Shown here: positions 39,566-48,965 of the stretch, piece by piece
Position numbering within the stretch: the first letter of the stretch is position 1
Layout of the letters: each line of letters begins with the position of its first letter
NCBI RefSeq assembly: GCF_017356015.1
Contig: NZ_JAFIQV010000003.1
Span: 124,001-188,000, forward strand
Length of the DNA: 64,000 nt
Reading direction: 5' to 3'
DNA from: Azospirillum sp. SYSU D00513
GTDB lineage: Bacteria > Pseudomonadota > Alphaproteobacteria > Azospirillales > Azospirillaceae
Program-made: the position numbers and the translations under genes
The notes under the pieces: model-generated
Database searches by the model: none
Seen by the model: the letters and a program-made list of their open reading frames with translations, nothing else
What the model was told of the DNA's origin: nothing

Positions 39566-40342
39566 ATGCCCGTACAGATCGCCGAACGCTGGTTCGAGGC
39601 CCGCCGCATCGATGACGACATCACGCTGCTGTGGGAACCGCACGTCGTGCCGCTGCTCCGCTGCAACATCTGGCATGTGCGCGGGCGCGACCGCGACCTG
39701 CTGGTCGATACGGGCATGGGCATCTGCAGCCTGAAGGAGGCCGCGCGCGACCTGTTCGACAAGCCGCTGGTCGCCGCCGCGACCCACACCCACACCGATC
39801 ATGTCGGCGGCCATCACGAGTTCGAGGACTGCCTCGTCCACCGGCTGGAGGCGGACCGGCTGGCGGAGCCGCGCGGCCGTTCCAAGCTGCACACCCGCGA
39901 CTCCAGCCCCGAGGAGATTCGCAAGCTGCGCGAGGCCGGCTACGAGGTCGGGGAGGAGCTGGTCACCGCCCTGCCGCACGCCGGCTACGACATCGAGAGC
40001 TACCGCGTGCGCCCGGCCCGGCCGAGCCGGATCGTGGAGGAAGGCGACACCGTCGATCTGGGCGGGCGCCGTTTCGAGATCCTTCATCTGCCGGGCCATT
40101 CGCCGGGCGGGATCGGGCTGTGGGAAGCGGCGACCGGCACGCTCTTCTCCGGCGACGCCATCTACGACGGGCCGCTGCTCGACGATATCCCCGGCGCCGA
40201 CGTGGAAGCCTATGTCGCCACCATGGAGCGGCTGAAGCGGCTGCCGGTGACGGTGGTCCATGCCGGGCACGACCCGAGCTTCGGCCGGGAGCGGCTGGTC
40301 GAACTGGCCGACGCCTATCTGGCGCGCCGCCGCGCCGCGTAA
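39566..40342 (+). CDS. Metallo-beta-lactamase-fold hydrolase
   Basis: A 258-residue metal-dependent hydrolase. The zinc ligands are HTHTDHVGGHH (His74, His76, Asp78, His79), LHLPGHSPGG, FSGDAIYDG and VVHAGHDPSFG. No signal peptide, so probably cytosolic. The family covers thiolesterases, lactonases and others; substrate unknown. 42 bases upstream of the FAD oxidoreductase, and likely one operon with it and perhaps the following lipoprotein. Confidence 0.9.
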   Translation: MPVQIAERWFEARRIDDDITLLWEPHVVPLLRCNIWHVRGRDRDLLVDTGMGICSLKEAARDLFDKPLVAAATHTHTDHVGGHHEFEDCLVHRLEADRLAEPRGRSKLHTRDSSPEEIRKLREAGYEVGEELVTALPHAGYDIESYRVRPARPSRIVEEGDTVDLGGRRFEILHLPGHSPGGIGLWEAATGTLFSGDAIYDGPLLDDIPGADVEAYVATMERLKRLPVTVVHAGHDPSFGRERLVELADAYLARRRAA

Positions 40343-40384
40343 TGTTGTGCGCCCCCGCAAGAGGGGTGCCGTAAGGGAGCGATC

Positions 40385-41533
40385 ATGGTGGAACGGGTGG
40401 ATTTCCTGGTGGTCGGGGCTGGCATGGCTGGTGCCTCGGCGGGGTACGAACTGGCGGCGCACGGCCGCGTGCTGCTGCTGGAGCAGGAAGCGCAGCCCGG
40501 CTACCACGCGACCGGCCGTTCGGCGGCGCTCTACACGGAAACTTACGGGCCGGCGCCCGTCCGGGCGCTCACCGTGGCGAGCCGTACCTTCTTCGACGCG
40601 CCGCCGGATGGCTTCGCCGAACACCCGCTGCTGGCCCCGCGCGGCGTGCTGCTGATCGGGCGCGAGGACCAGACGGAGGCGCTAGACGGCGCTTTCGCGG
40701 AGGCGCGCCGGCTGGCGCCCAGCGTGGAACGGTGGGACCGGGACCGCGCGCTCGCCCAGGCACCCTTCCTGCGACAAGACTACGTGGGCGGCGCCGTGTG
40801 GGAGCCGGACGCCATGGACATGGACGTCCACGCCATCCACCAGGGTTTCCTGCGCGGGATGAAGGCGCGCGGCGGACGGGTCGTCACGGACGCGCGCGTC
40901 ACGGCGCTGGTCCGCCGGGACGGGCTTTGGCGGGCCGAGACGGCGGCCGGCGCCTTCGCCGCTCCCGTCCTGGTCAACGCCGCCGGAGCCTGGGCCGATG
41001 AGGTCGCCGGACTGGCAGGGCTGCCGCCGGCCGGACTGGTGCCGAAGCGGCGCACCGCCGTGACCGTCGATCCCCTTTTCGACCGAGCCGAAGAGGCTGA
41101 GGGGCTGGATGCCTGGCCGATGGTGGTGGACGTGGAGGAGAGCTTCTACATGAAGCCCGACGCCGGACGCCTGCTCGTCTCCCCCGCCGACGAAACCCCG
41201 TCGCCGCCCTGCGACGCCCAGCCGGACGAATTCGACATCGCGGTGGCGATCGACCGGATGGAACAGGCGGCCCGTTTCCGCGTTCGCCGTATCGCGCACC
41301 GGTGGGCCGGCCTGCGCAGCTTCGTCGCCGACAAGGTTCCGGTGGTCGGGTTCGACGGGCGGACCGAGGGCTTCTTCTGGCTGGCGGGCCAGGGCGGCTA
41401 CGGGATCCAGACAGCGCCGGCGCTGGCCCGGACCGCCGCCGCGCTCGCCACGGGAGGGGGCCTGCCGGAGGACGTCGCGGCCTTCGGCCTGACGCCCGCC
41501 GATCTGGCGCCGGACCGGCTGGCGCGCGGCTGA
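40385..41533 (+). CDS. FAD-dependent (DAO-type) oxidoreductase
   Basis: A 382-residue flavoprotein of the D-amino-acid oxidase/glycerol-3-phosphate dehydrogenase type. The FAD fold is DFLVVGAGMAGASAGYEL at residues 6-23. The middle VLVNAAGAWADEVAGLAGL and the C-terminal WAGLRSFVADKVPVVGFD and FFWLAGQGGYGIQTAPAL are family blocks. Likely oxidises an amine or amino acid, or D-2-hydroxy acid; the substrate cannot be told. AAGGGAGCGATC precedes the ATG. Confidence 0.9.
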   Translation: MVERVDFLVVGAGMAGASAGYELAAHGRVLLLEQEAQPGYHATGRSAALYTETYGPAPVRALTVASRTFFDAPPDGFAEHPLLAPRGVLLIGREDQTEALDGAFAEARRLAPSVERWDRDRALAQAPFLRQDYVGGAVWEPDAMDMDVHAIHQGFLRGMKARGGRVVTDARVTALVRRDGLWRAETAAGAFAAPVLVNAAGAWADEVAGLAGLPPAGLVPKRRTAVTVDPLFDRAEEAEGLDAWPMVVDVEESFYMKPDAGRLLVSPADETPSPPCDAQPDEFDIAVAIDRMEQAARFRVRRIAHRWAGLRSFVADKVPVVGFDGRTEGFFWLAGQGGYGIQTAPALARTAAALATGGGLPEDVAAFGLTPADLAPDRLARG

Positions 41534-41576
41534 GGCAACGCCGGTGCCAAGCGAATGGAATGAGGAGGCCGAGGTC

Positions 41577-42080
41577 ATGAAGAGCATCGCACGCCAGGGG
41601 AACCGCCGCGCCGCGCCGCGAACCCACGCGCTCGGCGCCATGTTCGGGGCGGCCCTTCTCGCCTCCTGCGCCAACCCGGCGGCCGAGCAGGCGCTGTTCG
41701 CGCAGAACGCGCTGACGGGCATGCCCAAGGAGACGCTGCTGTCCTGCGCCGGCGTGCCGGACCGGCAGGCGACGGCGGGCAACATGGAGTATTTCACCTA
41801 CAGCAGCAGCCGCATCGTCACCTATCCCGGCAGCAGCCTGGGCTTCTACGGCGGCCCCTGGGGACCGCATTACGGGTACGGCGCCGGATTCCCGGCCTTC
41901 GCCCCGGAGGTCGCCAGCCTCGAATGCGAAGCGACCTTCACCCTGCGAAACGGGGTGGTGGAGCGGATCGTCTATGGCGGCCATTCAGGCGCGGGATCGC
42001 GGCTGGGCCAGTGCTACACCATCGTCCAGAACTGCCTTGCCCTGGTGCCGCCGCCACCGGCGGGCCAGCCGGTGCGCTGA
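41577..42080 (+). CDS. Putative lipoprotein
   Basis: A 167-residue protein with a lipoprotein signal ending AALLASC. The mature part has a BamE/OsmE-like opening (GMPKETLLSCAGVPDRQATAGNMEYFTY), a Gly/Tyr/Pro-rich middle, and a beta-hairpin (CEATFTLRNGVVERIVYGG); the whole resembles small outer-membrane lipoproteins. Three mature Cys other than the lipid-bearing one are present. AGGAGG stands before the ATG. It lies 43 bases after the oxidoreductase. Confidence 0.8.
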   Translation: MKSIARQGNRRAAPRTHALGAMFGAALLASCANPAAEQALFAQNALTGMPKETLLSCAGVPDRQATAGNMEYFTYSSSRIVTYPGSSLGFYGGPWGPHYGYGAGFPAFAPEVASLECEATFTLRNGVVERIVYGGHSGAGSRLGQCYTIVQNCLALVPPPPAGQPVR

Positions 42081-42243
42081 CGGCCTGCGTCGATGACCGG
42101 CGGGGAGCAGCAGCACTCCACTTTTGTGGTAGCCGCCTGACCCTTTTCCAGACTTCCCGGATGCCCCCACCGGTGTGAGCATGGAGCGTCATCAATCAAA
42201 CGCGCCGCCCGATGAAGGCCGCGCGACCATGGGAGGCCGTCGC

Positions 42244-42675
42244 ATGCACGTCGCAGCCTTGATCAAGAGGAAGGGAAGCCAGGTCATCGCCGCAAAGCCG
42301 GATGCGCCGATCACCGAGGTGGCCGGCATCCTGGCGCGCAACCGGATCGGCGCGGTGCTGGTGATGGACGGCGACGACCGGCCGGTCGGCATCCTGTCCG
42401 AGCGCGACATCGTGCGGGCCGTCGCGGCCGAGGGACCCGACGCCCTGTCCCGCCCGGCATCCCACCTGATGACGCGGGAACTCGTCACCTGCAAGCCGGA
42501 GGACACGGTCTCCCAGATGATGGCCGTCATGACCGAGCGCCGCATCCGCCACGTGCCGGTGGTCGAGGACGGCCGTGTGATCGGCCTCGTCAGCATCGGC
42601 GACGTCGTCAAGGCGCGCATCGACGACGCCGAGTTGGAAGTGGAGAGCCTGCGCGGCTATGTCGGTATGAGCTGA
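42244..42675 (+). CDS. CBS-domain-pair protein
   Basis: A 143-residue protein made of one CBS pair: residues about 10-65 (PITEVAGILARNRIGAVLVMD, GILSERDIVRAV) and 75-130 (TVSQMMAVMTERRIRHVPVVED, GLVSIGDVVKARI). Such stand-alone pairs bind adenine nucleotides or SAM and regulate other proteins. Start after GGGAGG; ATGs at 42175 and 42229 are possible but less well placed. Transcribed alone, with a terminator after it. Confidence 0.92.
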   Translation: MHVAALIKRKGSQVIAAKPDAPITEVAGILARNRIGAVLVMDGDDRPVGILSERDIVRAVAAEGPDALSRPASHLMTRELVTCKPEDTVSQMMAVMTERRIRHVPVVEDGRVIGLVSIGDVVKARIDDAELEVESLRGYVGMS

Positions 42676-42728
42676 GCCGGCCGGCGGCTCCCCCCCGGAC
42701 GCCAAACCGGCGGGCGGTAAATGTGAAA

Positions 42729-42760
42729 GGCGCGCGGCCGAACGGCCAGCGCGCCTTTTT
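42729..42760 (+). terminator. Intrinsic terminator of the CBS gene
   Basis: GGCGCGC, an inner stem-loop GGCC-GAAC-GGCC, GCGCGCC, then TTTTT. It lies 53 bases after the CBS stop. Confidence 0.9.
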
Positions 42761-42822
42761 CTTGTCCGTCAGCGATCAGGATCAAAAAGCCGGGAAAGTC
42801 CCGCTGATCCCCGCTCCGGCGG

Positions 42823-43476
42823 TCAGGCCGAGTGCGACTGCGGGAAAGCCATCGCCGCCTGAGTCCGGTTGCGCACGCCGAGCGACTTGAAGATCGCCGT
42901 CATGTGGATCTTCACCGTGCCCTCGGAGAGGCCGAGCTCGTGCGCGATCTGCTTGTTCGACTTGCCCTCGCGCAGCCGGTCCAGGACCTCGCGCTGGCGC
43001 TGGGTCAGGAGCTGCTCGAGCTGCGGATCGGCCGGCGGAACCATGGCGCTGCCGGCGCCGCGCGGCTCCGAATCGTTGCCCTCGCGCAGAACGGTCGGAG
43101 GCACATAGACGCCGCCCGAGAAGATCAGGTCCAGCGCGCTCAGCATGATCTTCACGCTGGAGGATTTCGGAATGTAGCCGGCGGCGCCATGCTCCAGCGC
43201 GTCACGCACGTCGTGATGCGCCTCGGACGCCGAAACGACCACGACCTTCGACTCGGGCTGGGCCTCGCGCAGCATTTCAAGACCGGTGAAGCCGGGCCAG
43301 CCGGGCATGCGGAGATCGCTGAGCACCAGATCGTAGGCTTCGCCGGCGCGAGCCATTTCCAGAAGCTCGTCGAAGTTGCTGGCCTCCTGGAAGGAGGCGC
43401 CTTCCTTCAACTGCTCCAGCAGCCTGCGCAATCCCTCCCGGAAAAGCACATGGTCGTCTCCGATCAGGATTCTCAT
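42823..43476 (-). CDS. NarL/FixJ-type LuxR-family response regulator
   Basis: A 217-residue two-component regulator. The receiver domain has acidic pocket Asp7-Asp8, phosphoacceptor Asp54 in LVLSDLRMP and Lys104 in YIPKSSS. The C-terminal LuxR helix-turn-helix reads LTQRQREVLDRLREGKSNKQIAHELGLSEGTVKIHM. No histidine kinase is in the window, so it is an orphan here. It is transcribed away from the long intergenic region at 43.5-43.9 kb, which probably holds its promoter. Confidence 0.94.
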   Translation of the reverse strand: MRILIGDDHVLFREGLRRLLEQLKEGASFQEASNFDELLEMARAGEAYDLVLSDLRMPGWPGFTGLEMLREAQPESKVVVVSASEAHHDVRDALEHGAAGYIPKSSSVKIMLSALDLIFSGGVYVPPTVLREGNDSEPRGAGSAMVPPADPQLEQLLTQRQREVLDRLREGKSNKQIAHELGLSEGTVKIHMTAIFKSLGVRNRTQAAMAFPQSHSA

Positions 43477-43934
43477 AAGTCTCGCTCCCGCACAAAGCCC
43501 TCGGTCGTCCGGTTCAGGCCATTCCGGCAAAATGCCGACCTTATTCGAGGATCATAAGCCCCAATAACCGGAGATATAGAAGGACTTTATCTAGTGTCTA
43601 GTGTATTTAGATGTACCACGAATCGCGGTGTCCGGACAACTCGATTCTGCCCTTTGTCACATTCATAGGCATTCCGCGCGAAGCCGCGCAGGGCATCCTG
43701 TCGTTCCGGAAGGGGCCTACCGCTTTGGCCAGCTTCCGAACGTATGTCCACAAGCCCGATCTTAAGCCGATGGCCGAAGGATGCAAGCCGTCCGTTGCTG
43801 GAAACCGGCAGAAACAGCCCCTCAAGTCATAGGTTCCCGGTCATCGGCAGGCGGAAGTGGTTTCCCGGCGTCCCACCGTTGTCACAGCCCCGTGACAGGG
43901 TGGATCGCCGGGATCGCCGCCCCCGACCCTTCCT
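43477..43934. other. Long intergenic region between the response regulator and A2M genes
   Basis: 458 bases, AT-richer near 43550-43610. It contains the tandem 7-mer CTAGTGT-CTAGTGT (43591-43604) about 115 bases upstream of the regulator gene. A 73-codon frame at 43611 has no ribosome site and no family character, so I do not call it. I see no clear terminator for the A2M gene that ends at 43935. Confidence 0.5.
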
Positions 43935-46900
43935 TCAGTCCGGAAGGACCCGCAGACGCGAGTCCGAGGTCCGGGCCGCCTGGTTCGGACGGTACAGGCT
44001 TTCGACCGACGCCCCCGGCATGGCGAAGTCGCCCGGCGTGACCGCGCGCGCCAGATAGGCCAGCCGGAAGCGCCGGGCCTCTCCGCCAAGCTCGACCACG
44101 GCCATGAAACGGTCGTCGCGCTGTTCGACATGCCGGACGGGCGACAAGGCGCCCAGCCAGGACAGCTCGCCGAGCGGCGCGCTTTCGGCGAGCCGGACCG
44201 CCTCGATTTCCAGCCCGGCGGGCAGCCGGTCGGTGACGAGCGCCTGATGGCTGCCTTGGTCCGTGGCCTCCCCTTCCAGGATCACGACCAGCAAGTCGTT
44301 CTGGCCGGCGGCGGACGGGTCGGACGGGCGGCCCGACATGTCGAAGACGCCACGCCGGATGGTCATGCCCTGCTCCGAGGGCTCGGCGGACGGCCCGGCT
44401 GCCGTGTCGAGCGCTCCCATGACGGTAACGGTTTGCGGCAGCGGCTCGCTCCCCGCGTTCGCCACGGCGGGTTCCAATGGCTTTGGAGCCAGGGGATCGA
44501 GGCGCCGGAAGATCGGCCTGGCGCTTTCGGCCTTCTGGCCGCCGATGGACAGGGTCATCGGGCCGCGCACCGCCTCCGAATGGCCGAGGAGTCCCTCGGC
44601 GGCACGCGCCAGCCACGCCTGCTCCTGCACGCTGGTGGCGCGCGCGCCGGCGACGGTCTTGGCGAGCCGTTCGGCGGCGGCGCGCAGCCGGTCCGCCTCC
44701 ACCGCTCCGCTTTCGGCCATCAGCGCCAGCACCCCCGCCTCGTCGCGCAGGGAGGAGCCGTAATCGCGCAAGGCCGCCGACACCACGCGGGCTCCGCTCA
44801 GGCGGCCGAAGGCCTCGGACGCCGCCGCCCCGTCGCCGAGCCGGGCGAGCGCAGCCGCCAGCTGGGCACGGGCGAGGTCGGTCGGCAGCTTGTCCCAGTG
44901 GTTCTCCCGGAAGAACTGCGCGGTTTCGGCGCCGACCATGCCGACGCGCGCCAGAACATAGAGCGCGTAGGCGCGGCCAGGCAGGGCGTCCGTCTCGACC
45001 CAGCTGTTGTCGAGCGTCTGCTTCAGCCAGTCGAGCCCCTTGCGGTAAGGCAGGGCCGGAACGCCGAGCCCGGCCGCCTCGGCGCGCCCGAGAAAGTCCA
45101 GCGCGTAGGCGGTGAGCCAGGGATCGGCCTCGCCGCGCGGCGACCAGGCGGCAAAGGCTCCATCGGCGCGCTGGTAGGACAGCACCCGGTCCACCGCCTG
45201 CTGAAGCCGCGGCTTGAGGCCTTTCTCCGGCAGGAGGCCCAGCGACACGGCCGCCCCGCCGAAGGGCAGGAGCGGCAGGGCGCGGCTCGCCGACCGCTCC
45301 AGCCCGCCCCCTGCGGACCGGTCGAGCGAGAAGAGCAGGTCCGGCACGTCCAAGCCCGCCGGCCCGCCCAGCGACAGCGTGGCCGACAGGGTGCCGGGCA
45401 GCAGGCCGGCCGTCAGGCCGGCGGGGAGGGACACCTCCGCCCCGGCCGGGAGAGGGGCATCGGACCGGCGGACGGCGTCCGGCCCGGCCGCCCGCACCGG
45501 GATTTCCCAGCGGCGCGTCAAGGCCGTTCCGTCCGGGCCGGAGACCTCCAGCGAGAGGACACCGGTCCCCGCACCCTCCGCCTTCAGGACCCGCCGGACC
45601 GAGGCGCGCTCGCCGCGGCCGAGATCCGCCGGCACCTCGCCGGCAGCACCCTCCTCCGCGAAGGACAGGGCGCCGCCAGCGGTCAGGGAGAGGGTGTAGC
45701 GTCCCGCCGGGCCGGCGGGATTGTCGAGCGTGACCAGCGCCTCGGCCCGATCGCCAGCGGCGAGAAAGCGCGGCAGCGCCGCGTCGGCGAGCAGGGGATC
45801 GCGGACCTGAAGATGCGATTCGGCATAGCCGAGCTTGCCGCCGCTCCAGGCCACGGCCGTCAGCCGCAGCCGCCCCTGAAAGTCGGGAATGGCCAGCGGC
45901 ACGGACAGCCTCCCGTCCGGCCCGACCGTCCGGATTCCGGAGAAGAGCGCCACGACGCGTTCCGACTTGCGCGGCAGGGCGGCGCCGGCCTGCCGCAGGC
46001 GGGGCGCCGTTTGGCCCGGACGCGGGCGGTCCGCGTCCGCCACCGGCTCGACCAGCCTGCCATAGGCGTCGCGCAGTTCCACGCCGAGCCGGCGCTTGCC
46101 GAGGAAGCGGCCGGCGGGATCGGATCCCGGACGGTCGGTCAATTGGAGGACGGCCTCGTCGACAGCGGCCACAGTGACGTAGGCGGGCTGCCCTTCGGGG
46201 ATGCCCGCCACGACGACTTCGGCCTCGACCCGGTTCCGGGACCCGGCCTCGCGCGGCGCCGCGATCTCGACGCCGAGCCGGCGTTCGGCGGAGTCGACCG
46301 CGAGCCAGGACAGCCCGACGGCGCGGCGAGGCGCCGCCTTGGCGTCGGAAGCCGGCGTGGCGAAGGCGGTGGCCAGCACATAGACGCCGCCGGTCCAGGT
46401 CGGATCGACCGGGATCTGGAGGAAGGCGCCCTCCGGCCCGATGGCGCGGGTCGTCGCCTGCCGGATCTTGCGGTCGGCCACGGCGATCAGCACCTGGCTC
46501 TCGTAAGGGGGCTTCACGAAGACCCAGGCGGTGTCGCCGCCCTTGTGGCTCGGCAGCATGATGCTGACATCCACCTCGTCGGGCCGTTCGGCGGCCGTCG
46601 GGGTCATCCACCAGCCGGCGGCGAAGCGCAGGCTGGTCGCGACACCGGTCTTCGCGTCGAACACCTCCAGCCGGTAGCGCCCCGCGCTCACCGGCGTCTC
46701 CACCGAGGCGGGCTTGGCGGCTTCGATGGCAAGCCCGCCGCCGGTCACGCGGCGGTCGTGGATCTTGACCGTGTAGTCCCAGCGGCCGTCCGCCTCCACC
46801 CAGACATACTCGTGCTCTTCCTCGAACAGCTCGTAGGAGAGGTCCTGCTTGTCCAGCGCGGCGCCGTCCGGTCCGACGGCGATCACGTCGAAGCCCGCCG

Positions 46901-48791
46901 TCGCCCCCTCCGGCACGCCGTCCCCCTCGAAACGCGGGCGGATGCCGATGGCGAAGGGCTGGTGGCGGACCGGCAGCACGAGTTCCCGGCTGACCGGGCG
47001 CCCGCCGACGTCGAGCAGCGTGCCGCGGACAACCGCTTCGAGCGGCCGGCTGCTCTTCGGCGGCTCGGCCAGCCTCACCTCGAGCCGGGCGCGGCCCATG
47101 GGGCCGGTCGTGAAGCCCGGCAGTTCGGTGCGGACCGGCCGTACCTCTTCCTGCGCAAGGCCGAAGCGGAAGCCGGAATGATTCGGGTAGGGGTTCGCGG
47201 CGGCGCGCAGGGTCATCACCGCCTCGCCCGGCAAGCCGGCCGCGGGGGCGCCGTAGAGGTAATGGCTTTCCAGCGTCAGGACGGCGCTGCCCTCCGCCGG
47301 CAGCGCGCCAGTTTCGGCGGAAAGGGCCACATCAAGGCGCGGCGGAACGAAATCCTCCACCAGGAACTCGACCCGGCCGACCGCAGGCCCGTCCGCTTCG
47401 AGATGGGCGGTGACGCTCCAGGCGCCGGGATAGGCGCTGGCGCCGAGACCGATCCGGGTGGCGTAGCCGCCCCCGCCGGCGTCGCCAAGCGTGCGCCGCT
47501 CCACCTCGAACCCGTCCGGGCGCAGGATCTTCACCGTCAGCGTCCGTCCCGTCACCGGGTTGGCGTCGCCGTCGCGCAGCAGCAGGGCCAGCTCCGCGGC
47601 TTCGCCGGGGCGGTAGATGCCCCGCTCGGTGTAGAGGAACGCCTCCGGCAGCCCCGCAGCGGCACGAGGCGCGGGAACGGCCGCACCGGTGTTGCTTGCC
47701 GGGGCGCTGGCTCCGGGGGCATTGGTTCCAGGGGCGGGTCCGGCGCTGGCCGTGGCGCTCGCCTGCGGGCCGGCAAGGTCGAGAAAGCCGAAATCCCCGG
47801 CGCCGCGGTAGGCGAAGAGAGCCTGCGGTTCCTTCCCGGGCGGGGGTGCGGCGGGAAGGTCGATGCGGGCGAGCCCGTCCAGACCGGTGGTGACACGGCC
47901 CAGTTCGCTGTTGTCGCGGGCGAGCAGGCGAAGCTCGACCCCCGGCTCCGGCTGGGCGGTGCCGAGCGAGCGGGCGAAGACGACCAGCCCGTCCTCGCCC
48001 ATGATGGTGTTGAGGCCGAGGTCGGACACGACGAACCACTGCGTCGCCTTGCGGTCCCAGCCGCCGGGCGCGATCTCCTCCGCGCTGGCGACGGCGATGT
48101 AGACGCCAGGATCGAGCTTGCCGAGCAGCGCATCAATGGGAAAGGGCGTGACGACGGCCTGGTTGACGGCGTTCGCGATGGCCATCTCGCCGCGCCAGAC
48201 CTCCTGCCCGGCCTGATCCACCAAGCCGCCCACGTCATAGTCGGAGAGCTGCTGGCTGACGCGGCCGAAATAGATCTTTTCGACCAAGGAGCGGTCGGCG
48301 ATGCGCAGCACCTGGAGCTTCGCCCGGTCCAGGTTGATCGAGCGTAGCGGCAAGCCCGCGGCACCGACGCGCGGCAGGATGTAGCCGGCGCCCCGGAAGG
48401 CCAAGGCCGCCTTCCGGTTCGGCACGGCGATCTCGCGGCTGTCGGGCGCTCCCAGCCGCGCGCCGTCGGCGCCCGGCAGCCCCTCGCGCAAGGTGATGCG
48501 GTAGGTGCGGCCGTGCTGCAGCCCCTCCACGCACAGGCTGTTGCCGCGCGCGACGGCCGCTCCGGCATCCGCCGGCTCGACCGCCACATGGTCGCGGTAA
48601 TTCACCCCCGGCGACGCGTCCAGCCGGCCGGTGAAGGCGAAGCAGGCCTGCGGCTGATCACGCTCCGCCGCCACCTCGACCGAGGAGACGCCGAAGGGCG
48701 AGGGTTCGGGCGGCGCTCCTTCCTGGGCGGTTGCGGGCAGGGAGGCTGATGCGACGAGGACGGCAAGCACACGCCCAAAGGCACGCTGCAT
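43935..48791 (-). CDS. Bacterial alpha-2-macroglobulin family protein lacking the thioester
   Basis: A 1618-residue exported protein with a signal peptide (AFGRVLAVLVASASLPATA) and no lipobox. It has repeated macroglobulin beta domains, the bait-region neighbourhood (FLYTERGIYRPGEAAELALLL near 385; family block), and a C-terminal helical TED-like domain. In type I family members the TED carries CLEQ; the aligned place here is GGGLERSASRALPLL (about 1160), so the thioester cysteine and Gln are lost. These proteins trap proteases in the periplasm. The usual partner pbpC is absent. Only a weak ribosome site. Confidence 0.93.
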   Translation of the reverse strand: MQRAFGRVLAVLVASASLPATAQEGAPPEPSPFGVSSVEVAAERDQPQACFAFTGRLDASPGVNYRDHVAVEPADAGAAVARGNSLCVEGLQHGRTYRITLREGLPGADGARLGAPDSREIAVPNRKAALAFRGAGYILPRVGAAGLPLRSINLDRAKLQVLRIADRSLVEKIYFGRVSQQLSDYDVGGLVDQAGQEVWRGEMAIANAVNQAVVTPFPIDALLGKLDPGVYIAVASAEEIAPGGWDRKATQWFVVSDLGLNTIMGEDGLVVFARSLGTAQPEPGVELRLLARDNSELGRVTTGLDGLARIDLPAAPPPGKEPQALFAYRGAGDFGFLDLAGPQASATASAGPAPGTNAPGASAPASNTGAAVPAPRAAAGLPEAFLYTERGIYRPGEAAELALLLRDGDANPVTGRTLTVKILRPDGFEVERRTLGDAGGGGYATRIGLGASAYPGAWSVTAHLEADGPAVGRVEFLVEDFVPPRLDVALSAETGALPAEGSAVLTLESHYLYGAPAAGLPGEAVMTLRAAANPYPNHSGFRFGLAQEEVRPVRTELPGFTTGPMGRARLEVRLAEPPKSSRPLEAVVRGTLLDVGGRPVSRELVLPVRHQPFAIGIRPRFEGDGVPEGATAGFDVIAVGPDGAALDKQDLSYELFEEEHEYVWVEADGRWDYTVKIHDRRVTGGGLAIEAAKPASVETPVSAGRYRLEVFDAKTGVATSLRFAAGWWMTPTAAERPDEVDVSIMLPSHKGGDTAWVFVKPPYESQVLIAVADRKIRQATTRAIGPEGAFLQIPVDPTWTGGVYVLATAFATPASDAKAAPRRAVGLSWLAVDSAERRLGVEIAAPREAGSRNRVEAEVVVAGIPEGQPAYVTVAAVDEAVLQLTDRPGSDPAGRFLGKRRLGVELRDAYGRLVEPVADADRPRPGQTAPRLRQAGAALPRKSERVVALFSGIRTVGPDGRLSVPLAIPDFQGRLRLTAVAWSGGKLGYAESHLQVRDPLLADAALPRFLAAGDRAEALVTLDNPAGPAGRYTLSLTAGGALSFAEEGAAGEVPADLGRGERASVRRVLKAEGAGTGVLSLEVSGPDGTALTRRWEIPVRAAGPDAVRRSDAPLPAGAEVSLPAGLTAGLLPGTLSATLSLGGPAGLDVPDLLFSLDRSAGGGLERSASRALPLLPFGGAAVSLGLLPEKGLKPRLQQAVDRVLSYQRADGAFAAWSPRGEADPWLTAYALDFLGRAEAAGLGVPALPYRKGLDWLKQTLDNSWVETDALPGRAYALYVLARVGMVGAETAQFFRENHWDKLPTDLARAQLAAALARLGDGAAASEAFGRLSGARVVSAALRDYGSSLRDEAGVLALMAESGAVEADRLRAAAERLAKTVAGARATSVQEQAWLARAAEGLLGHSEAVRGPMTLSIGGQKAESARPIFRRLDPLAPKPLEPAVANAGSEPLPQTVTVMGALDTAAGPSAEPSEQGMTIRRGVFDMSGRPSDPSAAGQNDLLVVILEGEATDQGSHQALVTDRLPAGLEIEAVRLAESAPLGELSWLGALSPVRHVEQRDDRFMAVVELGGEARRFRLAYLARAVTPGDFAMPGASVESLYRPNQAARTSDSRLRVLPD

Positions 48792-48898
48792 ATGACGAAG
48801 GACCCCAATTCCCGTGAACCGGCCCGGCGCACCCGCGCGGGAGCCTAAGACGTTGGGGCCGGAGTATGCCGAACGGACAGGCGTTCCGCCATGGATTT

Positions 48899-48927
48899 GC
48901 GGCGCGCCCGCATTGTTGGCGCGCCGC
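48899..48927. repeat. Perfect 10-base inverted repeat
   Basis: GCGGCGCGCC and GGCGCGCCGC with a 9-base spacer, 39 bases after the aminotransferase stop and about 110 bases before the A2M start. No T run. It could end aminotransferase transcription or act at the A2M promoter. Confidence 0.7.
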
Positions 48928-48965
48928 TGTGTCCGGAAGTCACAACCGCATGGCGGAGGACGCTT

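Noticed and set aside
43611..43832. 73-codon frame in the long intergenic region
   Set aside because: No ribosome site, no recognisable pattern, and overlaps the promoter side of the regulator gene.
44130..48347. 1405-codon open frame antisense to the A2M gene
   Set aside because: Composition-driven antisense frame; the minus frame has the full family pattern and a signal peptide.
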